DNA of 64,000 nucleotides from the NCBI GenBank assembly GCA_025201345.1, contig JAIXMG010000010.1, positions 930,001 to 994,000 on the forward strand, given 5' to 3'. The notes beneath the pieces were generated by a model. That model worked only from the letters and a program-made list of their open reading frames with translations, was not told the DNA's origin and did not search any database. A program made the position numbers and the translations under genes. Shown here piece by piece: positions 10,014 through 22,192 of this stretch; the first letter of the stretch is position 1, and the number at the start of each line of letters is the position of its first letter. Source of the DNA: Thamnidium elegans (Eukaryota; Mucoromycota; Mucoromycetes; Mucorales; Mucoraceae).

Positions 10014-12255
10014 TTAATCTTGAACATCTACAATACTGTATCGTCTATGAACTGGGCCTTTCTTTTTCACAGACTGGTGCTGCTCTTCATTACCACCTTC
10101 TAGACCACCAGCACCCATAATAACCCAATTGACAGTACCGTGACGTAAACTCTCCGAGTATTCACTTGGAAAATGATCATTTAAAAAAAATGGAAATATA
10201 ATACGAAATAAGATTCGAATCTTATTTTCGCGTGGTAATCTACGAATGACATATCTATTTAAAAGTCCAGATAAATGTAAAAATGAGATATGTCGTACAG
10301 GTACGGGTTCATTGGTGTATGGGTTAGGCGGATAAATTGTAATATTAAATGCGGAATCTATATAGACGAGGGTTCCGGGTGGTGTACTATTATATATATA
10401 TAAATCATATGTCAATTTGAGTTTTTTTATCCCCATTTTTTTTTTTTTTTTATACAGTTAAAACTTACTAATAATTCCATAATGTAGGTGTTCTAGGGAT
10501 AATATCATTATTATATACATGATGAAATATTTTATTCGTCATGTGTGGACTGAATACTCGAGAAAATTCGGCATCACCAATTTTAGGTTGACCGTATGTA
10601 TACAAACCAGCAAAATGATCAAGTAATGGACTCTTTGATTGTAACATTTTTGCAAGAAAGACTAAGTATAAATAAAATAGTAAGTATATACACATATATA
10701 TAAAAAAGTGAGGGGGCACTTTACTAGTTCCCATTGCACCTCCTAATGAATGACCAGTAATAAACAATCGCTTCTTCTTTTTTGAAGGAGCAGTTGTACT
10801 CCCATGTGACAAACCGGATCTTCTTCTATTTTGTTTTGTATCGTTGTGGGTATGTTGAATTAAAGCTAAAATATGTTCCTCTGCTTGTGTGTACATACTA
10901 TTGGATCTTATGTCGGTATCTGGACCTATCCATGTACTGTCAATAGGTTCTTTCACATGATGAAATAAATTGGTGGATACAAACTTTATTATCTTGCCTA
11001 ATCCCTGGATAGCTGAAACAATGGTACGATAGACAGATGTATTAATTAATTCGATATGTAAAATTGGACCTGTTGATGTTGATGCTTTTTGAGTGGGGTG
11101 ATCAGAAGAATGACCCTCATCTGTATTATTATATCGTTTTTTAGGTTCACCCATTGCTTTCCAAAATCCTTTATGTACTTTGCCCATTGGTCCCCAAGAA
11201 GATTTTACATCAGTCATATTCATAGTGATATTGGTTAAGTAATTTTGAATATTAAGTGGGTTGGTTCTATTATATATAAAATGAGGGTTGGGGTCTTTTT
11301 TTTTTTTCTTATTATATATCCTATATATCTTACCCTCGAAATACCAATAAAATATCATCATCCTTTTCAGTAATAAATGCGCAAATATTCTTTTTTTTTT
11401 TTTGTATATAAAAAAAAAGGTTAATATATAATAAATACAAATATTTTGTAGGTGTATGTGTAACGTTTCTATTTTACCCCACCTTGTACGCTATGGGACG
11501 AAAAGTATTATCTACATCAAAACCAGCTTTTTTTAATTCGTACTTGATCACTTCTACATCTTCGTACACTAGTTTACTTGCTACTGAAAGGGTATATGCT
11601 AAAGGGACCGAATATTTCGGTCGCTTTAAAAGAGAAGTAAGTTCACGTGATTCAGGGCCATTATGTTCATCTGTCATGCGCAATTGTTTCCGCTGCTTAA
11701 ATAGTTCACTGTTTTCTAAATGTTTTGTTCTTGGGATTGAATCGTCGAATAATTCTATGCGTGGATCCATTGCGTTGGTAATAGCTAAAATAATGCATGA
11801 TTTTTTTTTTTTTTTAGTTTAGTTTTTTTTTTTAATAGTCGTCATAACTTACAGTAGTTGCGCTTGGATGGATGTCTACCTACTACACAACGAAGTATAG
11901 TACGAATTAAATGATCACTCATTAACAATACAATAAAACCTAAAAAGAAAAGGAATCGAATGACAATTGAAAAAGCAGGGCCGATTACGGTAGTTCTTGA
12001 TAAGTAACGAGTAAAAGGAGCTAGTGATCTACTGATACTTGCTAACAAGGTAAATATCATGGGAGTACCATGCTTCACGGTCTTATAACCGAGAAATAGG
12101 AAAGTAGAAAGGCCCATACTAATGATAGATAGTGCAAATAGAATAGTACTTAGGAAAGTCAGGTTATCTTGTAAAGCATAGAGTGCAAATAAAGCAGGAA
12201 TGGACGAAATAAGAAACGCAATTGCAAAGTATATTCGGTTTCTTCCTTGTGCCAT
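10014..12255 (-). CDS. membrane-anchored class 3 lipase (alpha/beta hydrolase)
   Basis: Five or six exons on the minus strand from the ATG at 12255 to the stop at 10014. The first exon (to about 11855) encodes about 135 residues with four hydrophobic segments (for example IYFAIAFLISSIPALFALYA), so the protein should be an integral membrane enzyme. Later exons carry the Lipase_3 fold: DDDILLVFRGTNP (oxyanion region), a nucleophile elbow LFITGHSLGGA (serine at about 10750), LYTYGQPKIGD, NNDIIPRTP (catalytic Asp) and DHFPSEY (catalytic His). All three triad members are visible. An intron with a poly-A-rich 3' end joins PIAYK to NICAFITEK. The reaction is hydrolysis of an acyl ester, probably of triacylglycerol or phospholipid; the substrate cannot be told from sequence. 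A low-complexity insertion of His/Ser/Lys lies between the lid region and the serine. Confidence 0.9.
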
Positions 12256-13071
12256 TTAAAAAAAAAAAAAAAAAAAACTCTCTTTTTTTTCTTTCTATTT
12301 TATCATTGACTAACCTTTTCTTTTATTTTTCTTTAACTTTAAAAGAAGAAAAAAAAAGAGAAGAGGAAAAGAAAGAGGAAATTATATAGGCAGTGCAAAA
12401 AGTGTGTGGGGGAGCGAGAATTAAATAGACAACTCTGTGTAAGGCACATGTCTTCTCCCCTTCTTTTTTTTTTCTTTAGCGGAAAGCGAATTAATGTTTG
12501 GGGTGTTACGGTTTGTAAAGCGTTGCTGTAGTGAAATCATGTTTGTTATAATAGACATCATGAATTTTAGCTTCGATTCTACGTCATTATTTTTCCCCTT
12601 CTTTTATAAGTTAAACAAGACCAATAGAGATACATATTCTTCGATCTCTTTTTAAAAAAGAAAATTGGCGGACAGAGTAATTTTCTAAGCCGCTTGCAAA
12701 GAGAAAAAAAAAAAAAACTGTTTTTGGGAACTTTTTCTGGTTGAAAGTGTGTTTTAGAATCACTTGGTGTATGTGTGCTATCCGCGCAAAAAGACACGAG
12801 ACTGAAAAAAAAAGTGGAAGCTTTTTACCCAGGTCACAAGGAAAGGGACTCGGAAAAGAGTGATTACCAATACTGTAAGCTGTCAGTTCCTTTTAAGCAC
12901 TACACAGGATACCTCCAAAAAAAGTGGATTACTACTACTAGTATCATTAAAACTCACAGCGTGACTGTTGCAAAGTTAGAAACAAAGCAAAAAGGTAGAG
13001 TTTTTTTTTTTTTTATCAGAACACTGTTTCCTTTTTTTTTTTCAAGTGCACATACATATATAAAAACAAAA
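12256..13071. other. intergenic, divergent promoter region of lipase and TFIIIC genes
   Basis: Start codons of the lipase (-) and the TFIIIC subunit (+) face away from each other here. The stretch is rich in A- and T-runs. The short ORFs in it are interrupted and show no protein-like composition. A TATATA motif lies at about 13054, close to the TFIIIC start. Confidence 0.5.
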
Positions 13072-13582
13072 ATGAGTGACTCAGAATACGAAGAAGAAGT
13101 AAAAAAAAAAACAAAGAACACAAATTGTAGAATTTTTATATACTGATACCAAAAAAATAAATATAAAAAAAATAGACAACTTATGTCGTGTTTGATATGG
13201 GAAAAGCCGTATCTACTGAATATATCCAAGAAATGAAAGAAAAGACAGGAGGATGTAGAGTGCTGGCAAGTTGTTTTTTTTAAAAAAAAAATAGTTTTTT
13301 TTTAAAAATAAGTAAAAATTTTAGGGTTTGGAAGAAGGAAAACCATATATTCAAATTGGTAACTTGACATTTGAAGGAGAAGTGGATGAAACTATTGGTA
13401 CACATCTTATGTTTACAATAGAAGAGAAACAAAAAAAGCAATCTATTGAATACAAGTGTTCTACTGAAACTATTGTTAAAATGGATAGCATTTCATTAGA
13501 AACTAAGCAAAAGAAAATACCACAAATTAAGTCTGAAACAGTAGAAATAAATGACGATGCCGTACTTGATGCTGTTTTATAA
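13072..13582 (+). CDS. TFIIIC triple-barrel subunit (tau55/Sfc7/GTF3C6-like)
   Basis: Three exons: 13072-13098, 13176-13265 and 13325-13582, totalling 375 nt (124 aa). The product starts MSDSEYEEE, followed by TTYVVFDMGKAVSTEYIQEM and CRVLGLEEGKPYIQIGNLTF, then EGEVDETIGTHLMFTIEE and IEYKCSTETIVKMDSISL. The order VLGL..P-IQIGN-FEGE-D-T-GT-L-F and the later Y-C-T---K-M match the triple-barrel domain of TFIIIC subunits (yeast tau55 C-terminal region, fission yeast Sfc7, human GTF3C6). TFIIIC binds the A and B boxes of tRNA genes and recruits TFIIIB. The second intron appears to use a GC donor (GCAAGT at 13266-13271) with a normal AG acceptor. The size suits the short fungal Sfc7-type proteins. 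Confidence 0.85.
13266..13324 (+). other. GC-AG intron in TFIIIC subunit gene
   Basis: The reading frame and the family motif VLGLEEGKP are restored only by splicing from GTGCTG|GCAAGT to TTTTAG|GGTTTG. GCAAGT is the usual context of the minor GC donor class. No GT donor nearby keeps the frame. Confidence 0.7.
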
Positions 13583-14570
13583 TAAAATAATTTTTCGTTT
13601 TAATTTGTAATAAATAAAAAAAAAATGAAACCCACAAAATTGCACATAATGCCATAAGTTGATACGAAGACCAATCCTAACCATTCTGTGCACCCATCTC
13701 GTGTGCTAATAGATACTCTTCAATTGTTTGACGATTTCGATGTTTCAACGATAATTACCAAAGTAACCATCTCACACGAATGCTTTTTATTTCAACTGTT
13801 ATTTTTTGCGTTGTTAAGGAAAAAAAAACTTTCAGTGTTTTGTACCCTGTATTTATACTTTTTTCTATTAAGGAGTCACTCTTTTTTTTTTTTTCTCCGT
13901 CCTAATAAGCCTTAAATTTTTGGTTAGAAGCCGTCACTTTTTTTTTTTTTTTTTTTTCAAAATCATGTAAAAAAAGAAGAATATACCCCTTTTTCCGATG
14001 TACTGTATATACACCGAGGATACATTTTTATTTAATGCGCGCGGTCATATATTATTTTATCAGGTTATTTTACGGTAGCCTCGATTAAGATGTGAGTCGC
14101 TCTTTTAGATCTAGGGTACACGCATGCACATGTAAAAGGGGATTACTTGTAGTGCTATCGATCCAAGTATATGCAAAAAGTTAAGGGGAGACATCAGTAT
14201 CAAGTGTTAATTTTATTTGAACCACAAATAGATTTTATTTTTATTTTTAAAAAAGCGCTATTCTTATTTTAAATTAAAGGTGGTAGCACATATAGACGGA
14301 TTCTATCAAGTGATCTTTATTTATTTTATTTAAAATCATTAAAAATGAAGGTATAAGCGAAAGAAATTGAAATGATATATTAGTGGTTCGATAAGGAGGG
14401 AGAGGAAGATAAAGGGAAAAAACAAGTAGTAGTAGTAATTAAGTAGTACAAGTTTTTTTTTTTTTTTTTCAAAAAGTATTAAGAGAGAAGGAGAGAAAAT
14501 TAGATAAAAATTAAAAATATACAAATTAGAAATTAAAAATATTAAGTTGTTGTTGTTGTTGTTGTTGTTG
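13583..14570. other. intergenic between convergent genes
   Basis: 3' flanks of the TFIIIC subunit (+) and the G-alpha gene (-). AATAAA-type signals occur at about 13606-13615. A (GTT)n run at about 14546-14572 immediately follows the G-alpha stop. No gene seen. Confidence 0.5.
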
Positions 14571-16099
14571 TTATAGCATGCCAGAATCCCTTAATGCATT
14601 TTGTAATAAGGTTTCTTTAACAGCGGCAAAGACAAATCGTATCTAAATAAAAAGACAGGTTAATAAAGAAAAATTACTAATCAAGTAAATAGACATTACA
14701 TTCGAGGTGTCAGTAGCTTGTGTAAGACTAAAAATATATAAATTAATGAGGAAATGAATACACAAAAAGAATGAGTGGAAACTTACTGAGGATAGATATT
14801 TAGCTTGTTTCTGTTACACTGTAAGAATCGCCAAAGTATATATTTAGCAGCTTTATTTGCATCATTTCCTCCACCATAATCAGGAAAGTAATTTTCTAGT
14901 GGTGCACCTGCAATTTTAGCTTTAAAGATATCTACCTTGTTTAAAAATAACATGATTGAAGAATGAATAAACCATCTACTATTGACAATAGATTCAAATA
15001 AAGCCAAACTTTCAAGCATTCGATTCTATATAAATATATATATAAAAAGTTTATTATTAAAAGAAAAAAAAAAAAAAAAAAAGAAACGTAATTTTCAATT
15101 ATAATATATATATATATATAAAATACCTGATTTGATTCTTCCAATAAAACTTGATCGTATTCACTTAATGCTACACAAAAAATAATAGATGTTACTGCGT
15201 CAAAACAGTGAATCCATTTTTTCCGTTCTGAGCGTTGTCCACCAACATCAAACATACTTAAAAAGGAATTAAATTCACATGTTTAATTCTCTTTCTTTTA
15301 TATATACTTACTGTATTAATAAACCACCCAATTGAAATTGAATTTCTGTAATTCCTGTAGTCTTCAATCTTGCCCGCAAGACGTCTTGTTCATTAGGTAA
15401 ATAGTTTGCCTGACCTATACGATCAAGTGAATCAAAAAAACTATATTTCATTTAGTATCTATGTTTACATTCAATGTGTAATTATCGCTTACTATGGTGC
15501 CGAATCCATCAAGTATAATCCATTTTCTCTTTTAGAATAGCGTGAAACAACTACAGGGTCTTGCCATAGTAACTTTACTAACGCAATGATTTCTGGGCTT
15601 AATTGACTTTTAGGATTTCCCGATACTCTATAAGCTAATATTCGATCTACATTATCCTATATAATATTTTAATCCATGTTAGATTGAATATATATATAAA
15701 TGCGTATATTATTTACATTTAATTCTGGTTTCTCGTACGATAATCCTAATTCAGATATCGTTTGAACTATTGTTTGTGCCGATTCAACTACGTTACGATA
15801 TACTGTTGCTCTCCAAGTAAATAATTCTTCTTCTGAATATCCGTTCAAGTTGATTATTTTCATTTGCTTTAGTAAAGTTGACTTCCCTGACTCGCCCGAG
15901 CCTACATGTATAATTATAAAACAAAAAAGTTTTTAGTTTAACAATTCAAAATAATAATAATAATAATAATAACAATACCTAAAAGTAAAATCTTGCATTC
16001 TTTTTCTTTGTGGCTTTTTTCTTTTTCAATCAGTTTGTCAATTTCATTACTTCGTTGATGTTCATGGTTGTCTTCTTCTGAGGAATGACATAAACCCAT
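14571..16099 (-). CDS. heterotrimeric G protein alpha subunit
   Basis: About eight exons on the minus strand from the ATG at 16099 to the TAA at 14571. The N-terminus MGLCHS has glycine-2 and cysteine-4 for myristoylation and palmitoylation. GTPase motifs occur in order: P-loop [15 protein letters not shown] (split by an intron), switch [12 protein letters not shown], switch [14 protein letters not shown], NKxD in [10 protein letters not shown], and [13 protein letters not shown]. The C-terminus ends NALRDSGML, which lacks the cysteine four from the end that is the pertussis-toxin site. All residues needed for nucleotide binding and hydrolysis are present, including the switch I arginine and threonine and the switch II glutamine. 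It relays receptor signals at the plasma membrane, in fungi typically towards cAMP or MAPK pathways. Mucoralean genomes usually carry several paralogues; which one this is cannot be told here. Confidence 0.95.
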
Positions 16100-17105
16100 A
16101 TTTTATAATAAGGTTAAATAGGTTAAAAAGAAAAAAATATACACAGAAAAAAAAGAAAAAATAAATAAAAATAATGTTTTTTTCTCGATACAAGCCGTGA
16201 AAAGGTATAAACTCCGAGTGAAACATGTCCGAGTATGTCCTCCTCCAGGTTCCTTGCCCTACATAAAATTTAACGCGCTTCATTACTTCTTCTGCCTATA
16301 CAACTTTGGCTCATTAAATAATTATATATCTACCATATTTATGACTTTTTCTCGGGAGAACTTGGCAACAAGTTTTTATTTATACCATTCAAGTACATCT
16401 TTTTTGTTTCGTACAATCATATGATTACATATTATTCTGCAACTCGTCCATACTATATATGCTTCTTTATGTACATGTAATCATGAATGACGCAAAATAT
16501 AAATATATTATGCTTACCCTATTATTATTTAACCCAAACAAGTCTATTTTCATAATATTTTTGGGTCTACTTAAATATATGGGGCAAATATATCTTGACC
16601 GTGTCAGAACTTTATTGCTTAATGCTAAAAGGTTCTCCCAACTGGTAGAAACATATTTAAGGAAAAAATTAACAGTAAAAAAAAAAATCCCCCTTTAAAT
16701 AGTGACCTGTGTAGTTATAGTTTAACTAGCGTCAAATTCATTATGATATGATGTCAATATGTCAAAGCGCTCATGCAAGCCGTACATACTGCTATTTTTT
16801 TTTAAGGGGGTTACAAATAATTTTTTTGGTATCCGTCTATTTTCAATTGCTTACCAAGAAACGCGCAATATACTTTGAATATATTTCTTATGTAAGTGAT
16901 TGGAAGTATTATATATGTGTGATGCAGTCGTTTTTTAAATCAAATCTTCTTATTCTCTCAATTGTTCCTTTAGAAAGAAAGAGAAAAGAGTCAAAGACTG
17001 TATTACAAGACGTAACATAACTACTAATCAACTTTTTTGAAAGTCTAATAAAGTGAGTGCAGCAATTATATCTTGAATCGTGGCGGTGGGCTAAATAAAT
17101 TCGAG
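16100..17105. other. intergenic, no gene seen
   Basis: AT-rich DNA upstream of the G-alpha gene. Short ORFs on both strands have no recognisable motif and overlap each other. No RNA gene was seen. Confidence 0.5.
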
Positions 17106-17109
17106 TATT

Positions 17110-17340
17110 ATTTATTGCCACACAAACAGTTTCAGAAAACAGCGAAAAAGTATATGCTGAGTGGACTCATTAACGATATGACAAACATGACAGAGTGGTG
17201 AATCAAATTTAGTAGGAAAGAGTTTAAACAAGAACGCCCGGTAGGGAACCGGTCAGTAACCGAAAAAAATACGTTTCGTTGAACCGCTATTAGAGATAGA
17301 GACCAGAAGGCGGACCAACAGGCGGTGGAATTTTTTTTTT
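17110..17340 (-). mobile_element. remnant of a LINE (non-LTR retrotransposon), C-terminal zinc region
   Basis: On the minus strand one frame reads FWSLSLIAVQRNVFF followed, after a frame change, by KLFPTKFDSPLCHVCHIVNE and STQHILFRCFLKLFVWQ. The pattern W...QRN-F, then C-x-x-C with H...C and a final VW, is that of the zinc-binding domain found downstream of reverse transcriptase in many LINE ORF2 proteins. No reverse transcriptase motif is seen nearby, so this is a short 5'-truncated, frameshifted remnant. Confidence 0.6.
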
Positions 17341-17793
17341 CTAATTTGGACGAGGTTGAGTAATACTGCTTAATATACATGCGACAGAATAATTTAGAGG
17401 CCTTATACTTGAGGAGGAATCTTAAAATAAAGCCAACTGTTCTCGTTTTAAAAGTGACAATTATTACTGTATTTGATCGTAGTATAACTTTTTTTTTCCT
17501 ACTTTTTATACCTTTAAATTATTATATTTTATAGCTCTTTTTATTTTCTATATTATTATATTTTATATCTCTCTGATGAGTTTGGTAAAGGTTCTATTCC
17601 TTTTCTGAGAAAGAGACCAAAGAAGATACTATTATTTTTAGTCGTAAAAGACCATTTTGTAGTAGTACCTTTAATTGAAAAAAAAATCAATTGTATTTAT
17701 ATAATAGATTTTAATTAATTTCACTGGGTTAAACTGGTCGTCATTAGCATCAATCTGTATTTGAGACAAAGGAAAAGAAAAGAAAAGAAAAGT

Positions 17794-18165
17794 CTATTGA
17801 ATAACACAATTCTTTAAAGTATATCTAAAAATGAAAAAAAAGGAACTATTTATTACATATGAAAATGGGGATATCGTTTTTTTATTTTTCTTGACGGACA
17901 ATATCCCATTTTCTTTTAGGGATGCGTGAGAAGTGGGGAATACCATTGTTTCGACAGCTTCAAGAACGTAAAAGTCTTCTATTTTTCTTAAAAGGTAAAC
18001 GTAACAATCAAAACCTGTAATTTGTATTAACGGGATGAATGTTGTCGAGGGGGGAGGCCAGAAAGAAGAAGTGAATTCAAGTCGTATTTGGACGTAGTAA
18101 CTTGCTTTTGGTTGCTTTTTTGGAAAACTCGGCAGCTGTGATATCCGACTTGTTTGAAGTAGCAC
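17794..18165 (-). CDS. unrecognised ORF, 123 aa, possibly a remnant
   Basis: An open frame with protein-like composition in its first 90 residues: SFPKKQPKASYYVQIRLEFT, STTFIPLIQITGFDCYVYLL and VLEAVETMVFPTSHASLKEN. The end is low-complexity Lys/Phe and looks like readthrough into non-coding DNA. The string VETMVFPTS resembles the VP-x-S/T segment near the C-terminus of the family at 33715 and 42108, but the match is too short to rely on. No promoter or introns are evident. It may be a decayed gene fragment. Confidence 0.3.
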   Translation of the reverse strand: MLLQTSRISQLPSFPKKQPKASYYVQIRLEFTSSFWPPPSTTFIPLIQITGFDCYVYLLRKIEDFYVLEAVETMVFPTSHASLKENGILSVKKNKKTISPFSYVINSSFFFIFRYTLKNCVIQ

Positions 18166-20292
18166 AAAAAAGAATCCTCAAACCCGCTTTCATAATCAAA
18201 TTTAGATCTTTTCTTTCTTATTATCCCGTATCAGAAACATATCAATGGCAGTAATACTGACGAAAGAAAGCCAAATACTTTTTTTTTGTTTTTTTAAAAT
18301 GCAAAAACAATTCGAAAACGGATCTTGATCACCTAGGAAGTAATCTTACCTTTGCCTCGAACCTCTTTATGATGCCAATATTGTGTAGGATAAGTGTATC
18401 AAGATGAGTACTATTACAAGCTTCCTTAACATAGTTAATAGTATCAGAGGAAAGTACACTTTGATGTGAGCTGTCACTGTCATCAGTCAAGTCTACTATG
18501 AAGTTTTTTTAAAATACTTATAATAAAAAATATATAAAAAAAAGTAGTAAGTTAGCAATAAAAAAGGTAGGTACGCATGTTTCAAACTATTTCCTTTTTT
18601 TTTCCTTGCCTTTACTTTTGAAAGGATTCAAAAAAGAAGTAATATCATCGCTTCTGAATTAGCAAAAATTAATAAATAAACTTACGATACGTACTTTATT
18701 AATAGCTTTAATGACAAATACTTCTTTTTTTTAACTGCGTCTTCTGTTGTATGTAGGGTTCTGTGGAAAACAATGTGGTTAATAAAACCGTATACCCATA
18801 TCAGGGGATATTTTCGAATTTTTAATTCATTTTTTTAGTTTTGAATGCTCGTAGGACCTTTGTTTTCAGAACCTCATTTCTACAGCTGGGACATTTAAGG
18901 CGACCCTACAATTTCTGAGGAAACCAAAGTTCTTGATACAAGATTAATTTACGCAGACGCTTAAAAAAGCGAGCCCTTTTATCCATAGTACCCATTTTTG
19001 CACCAACACCACCATATATCAGATTCTTTTTAAAGGTGCTCATATAATTATATAAGAGATACTTGCTTATGTATGAAAAAAAGATAGAATAAATAGTAAA
19101 TTGAATCATGATAAAAAGGGGGAATCTATTTTATCATACTTTTTTTTTCGCGTACGTACTCGTATTTATACTTCAACGAAAGACTAGTTTTTATTATATT
19201 TATTGAACTTGATTAATCCATGCGATAAACTCGTATTACGAATTTAATGCGAATGAAATAAATAGAACGCTCTACTTTTGATGTAAATAGACCATTTGAG
19301 TTCTATTATTCGCCTGTTACAGAAAACTTAAGACATTTTATTAGGTGGTCTCCCCTCCCCCCCCCCCCCGATACAAGCTTACTGTCGTTAATAACGCGTA
19401 AAATAATACTTAAGGCGCGTTTAAATAAGCATGTTACCTTTCTCGCATTTAGCTCCTACAAAAGAACAATCTAGCTAATACTTGGCAAAACCGAATGACA
19501 ATCGGTGATCACCTTATCAATGTTACAGAGAGCTGTAGTGTTAATTTTTATTAAAAAGTACCTTCTGTTTGGAAATGAACTCTTTTGTCTCGTTCTCCAT
19601 AGGTAAACAAACTAAAAAGAGTAACACTATTTTTTTTTAAAAAAAACAATGCGAATAGGCACACAAAGCTCCAATCAACAAGGTAGAAAATGCCGCGCAG
19701 TTTCAATTGACATCTTCTTAACAACAAGTAAGTCGACCTGTTTTAAAGGGAAAACCTTGATGCATGTTCTTTTTACCAGTTGCTCTTTCAGGAATATATT
19801 AAAAGACGTCATATAACTAGTTTAACACATGTAAACTGTATCAATTGACATAAGACAACTACTATTATTTTTTTTCAACAATCTCGATCCAGAAAAAAAA
19901 CTTTATTTTTGTAGAATTTGACTGTAACTAATTTGGGATATCTTGGCAACTTCTTGGCAACATCTTAAAACGTTCTCTTTCCTGGTTTCATTGTCGGAGC
20001 GATTTTATTTCGGGACGGTAATTTTCTCGCAATAGGTATGTATAGTCAAGCAAGCTTTCCTTTTTTTGGTTTAAGCCCGAGATATATTAACTCTGGAAAC
20101 ATCTGAATGGATAAACGGTGCTTAGAGCTTAGTTTATAGAATGAAAATGAACTGTCCCTGAATCGTAATAACATTTAAAGCTACTAGGTAAAATCCAAGA
20201 CAACTTTTTTTGTAACGTGGTATCGAAGGATCGAATTCATTGTTAGTATAAAAAGGAAACAGCAGTTTATATATTCTTATCTCTAGCGTTTA
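18166..20292. other. intergenic, with one unresolved small frame
   Basis: About 2 kb without an intact gene. At about 18840-19040 on the minus strand a frame reads FKKNLIYGGVGAKMGTMD, then LILYQELWFPQKL and a stop, then RLKCPSCRNEVLKTKVLRAF, which could be a decayed zinc-finger protein. A poly-C run lies at about 19356-19369. Nothing else recognised. Confidence 0.4.
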
Positions 20293-22192
20293 ATGAAATT
20301 ACAAGCTAGTAACTACACCAATAAACCATTTTTTTTCTTGGCTGTATAATCTAATTCTATTGCTTTTTTATTATATAGTAATTAAAGCTATCACTACGGC
20401 ATTTGTCGCTGTATCGCAAGTAAACAACATAACATACAATGTTGTTTCTTTAGTACCTCACAACCAAACTATGGGTGTTGTAATTGACGACCGAATCTAT
20501 CCTTTAACTGAAACCAATAAAGATTCCACTCTACTTCACTATGGAAAGGCTCCTAAGTCTAATTCTGGACATTATAAGTACGTTATTCTTCAAAAGAATA
20601 ATCACCAAATTGTACAGTGCGAAAACTTTACTCGTGTAGTAACGCACCAAGATAAGAGTACTTTGAATGAATATTTTGGAAGGTCATGGAATAAGTTTGA
20701 TTTACCTTTACTTCCTACCGTCCTCCCTCCTCTTCCTGTTATTGATCGCATTCAAACGAAACTTCATGTTGACGGTGAAATTCCAGTTATTCATTTATTT
20801 GGAAATCAGTCTGAAATTGATTTGATTCATAAGAACCAAACTTCTGATATCAAAATAGAATTGAACATGACATACATTAGGTAATTATTATCATTATTTA
20901 TTTATTTTTGCAAAAAAATGATTTATTAACTTTTTTTTTTTTTTTTCAGCCCCAACAATATTAAATCTTTCGAAGGTATTACTATCGGGTTATCTGGACA
21001 TTCTACTAGAGGTATGAGTAAACTTTCTTACAAGCTGAAAATGAAAAAGGGTGCCGATCTTTATGGTTACCGTAATATCAAGTTGAGAGCCACGGCAGCT
21101 GATCGATCTTATATGAGAGATAAATTGGCCTATGATATCACACATTCTGTTGGTCTTCCTTCTAGTGGATATAGCTACGCTCGATTGTATATAAATAATC
21201 AAGCTATAGGTTTGTTTGGTGTAGCAGAAGCTTTTAAAAAACCTTGGTCTTCTAATGAATTTAATCGTGGTCACAAGAAGCAAGAGCATGGCACACTTTA
21301 TACTACTGACGTAGGTAATGGTAAAAATATTTTTGGTAGTGCTTCTGATGATACATTCGGCGAAAAGAAGAATAAAACTGAGCCTATTTATGACGAAATC
21401 AATCGCGTTGGTAGAAGCACTTGCGATCTATCCTATCTTGGAAACAACGTTAGCTTATATAGCAGCGGTCAATACTCTGTTAAAGAAGAACCAACTGTAG
21501 GAACTGCCAACTTTACTAAAATCATGGACCTTACCAAGTTTATCTCTCAGCAACCGAATAGTACACAGGTCGATAACTCGGCCATTTCTCTTTGGGAAGA
21601 AAGAATTGATGTCGATAGTTTCCTTCGTGGTATGGCTCTAGAAGTTATTTTATCCAACTCGGACGGTTATCTGGTCACAGGAAATAATTATATGCTATAC
21701 GATGACAACAAAAGTGGGCGTCTCATTTTAAGTGAGCAAGATTTTGATTTGGTTATGGGTACTTCCATGTACAATATTACTGCTATGCATGGAGGTGACT
21801 ATACCGAATTCCCTGGTTTTACCGTACGTCCTTTAATGCCTCGTTTGCTTTCTGTACCCAAATTCAAGCGAGACTATGAAAGCTTACTTGTAAACATTAC
21901 AAAGCATCTTGTCAACCCCAAAATATTAATGCCAGTAATAGACGGATTATATTCTATGCTTTTTGAAGACGTTATGTGGGATCAAAGTCTTCCTCGTGTA
22001 GGCTCAGATCTTTTATTGGATTTAATTGAAAAATCAAATTCTTCTGCTGTCAATAGTGGTAAAAGCTTATTTAGTAATGCTACATTTAAAGAGGCTGTCT
22101 ATGGGCCTGATTCGTCAAATTCTACTATGAGTCTAAAAGAATGGTTGGCTTTTCGTAGCAATAATTTGCTCATGTTTTTTAAAGAAAAATAA
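20293..22192 (+). CDS. secreted CotH-family protein
   Basis: Three exons: 20293-20308, 20379-20880 and 20950-22192, totalling 1761 nt (586 aa). The tiny first exon matters: splicing MKLQA to IIKAITTAFVAVSQ gives a clear signal peptide, whereas the long ORF alone has no ATG upstream. The body carries CotH-kinase landmarks: KLRATAADRSYMRDKLAYD, SYARLYINNQAIGLFGV, HGTLYTTD, DSFLRGMALEVILSNSDGY, NNYMLYDD and LILSEQDFDLVMGT. Several N-x-S/T sites suit a cell-surface or secreted glycoprotein. There is no C-terminal GPI-type hydrophobic tail; the protein ends LLMFFKEK. Bacterial CotH is a spore-coat protein kinase. In Mucorales CotH proteins form a multigene family, some displayed on spores and contacting host cells. 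Whether this member does so is unknown. Confidence 0.9.
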
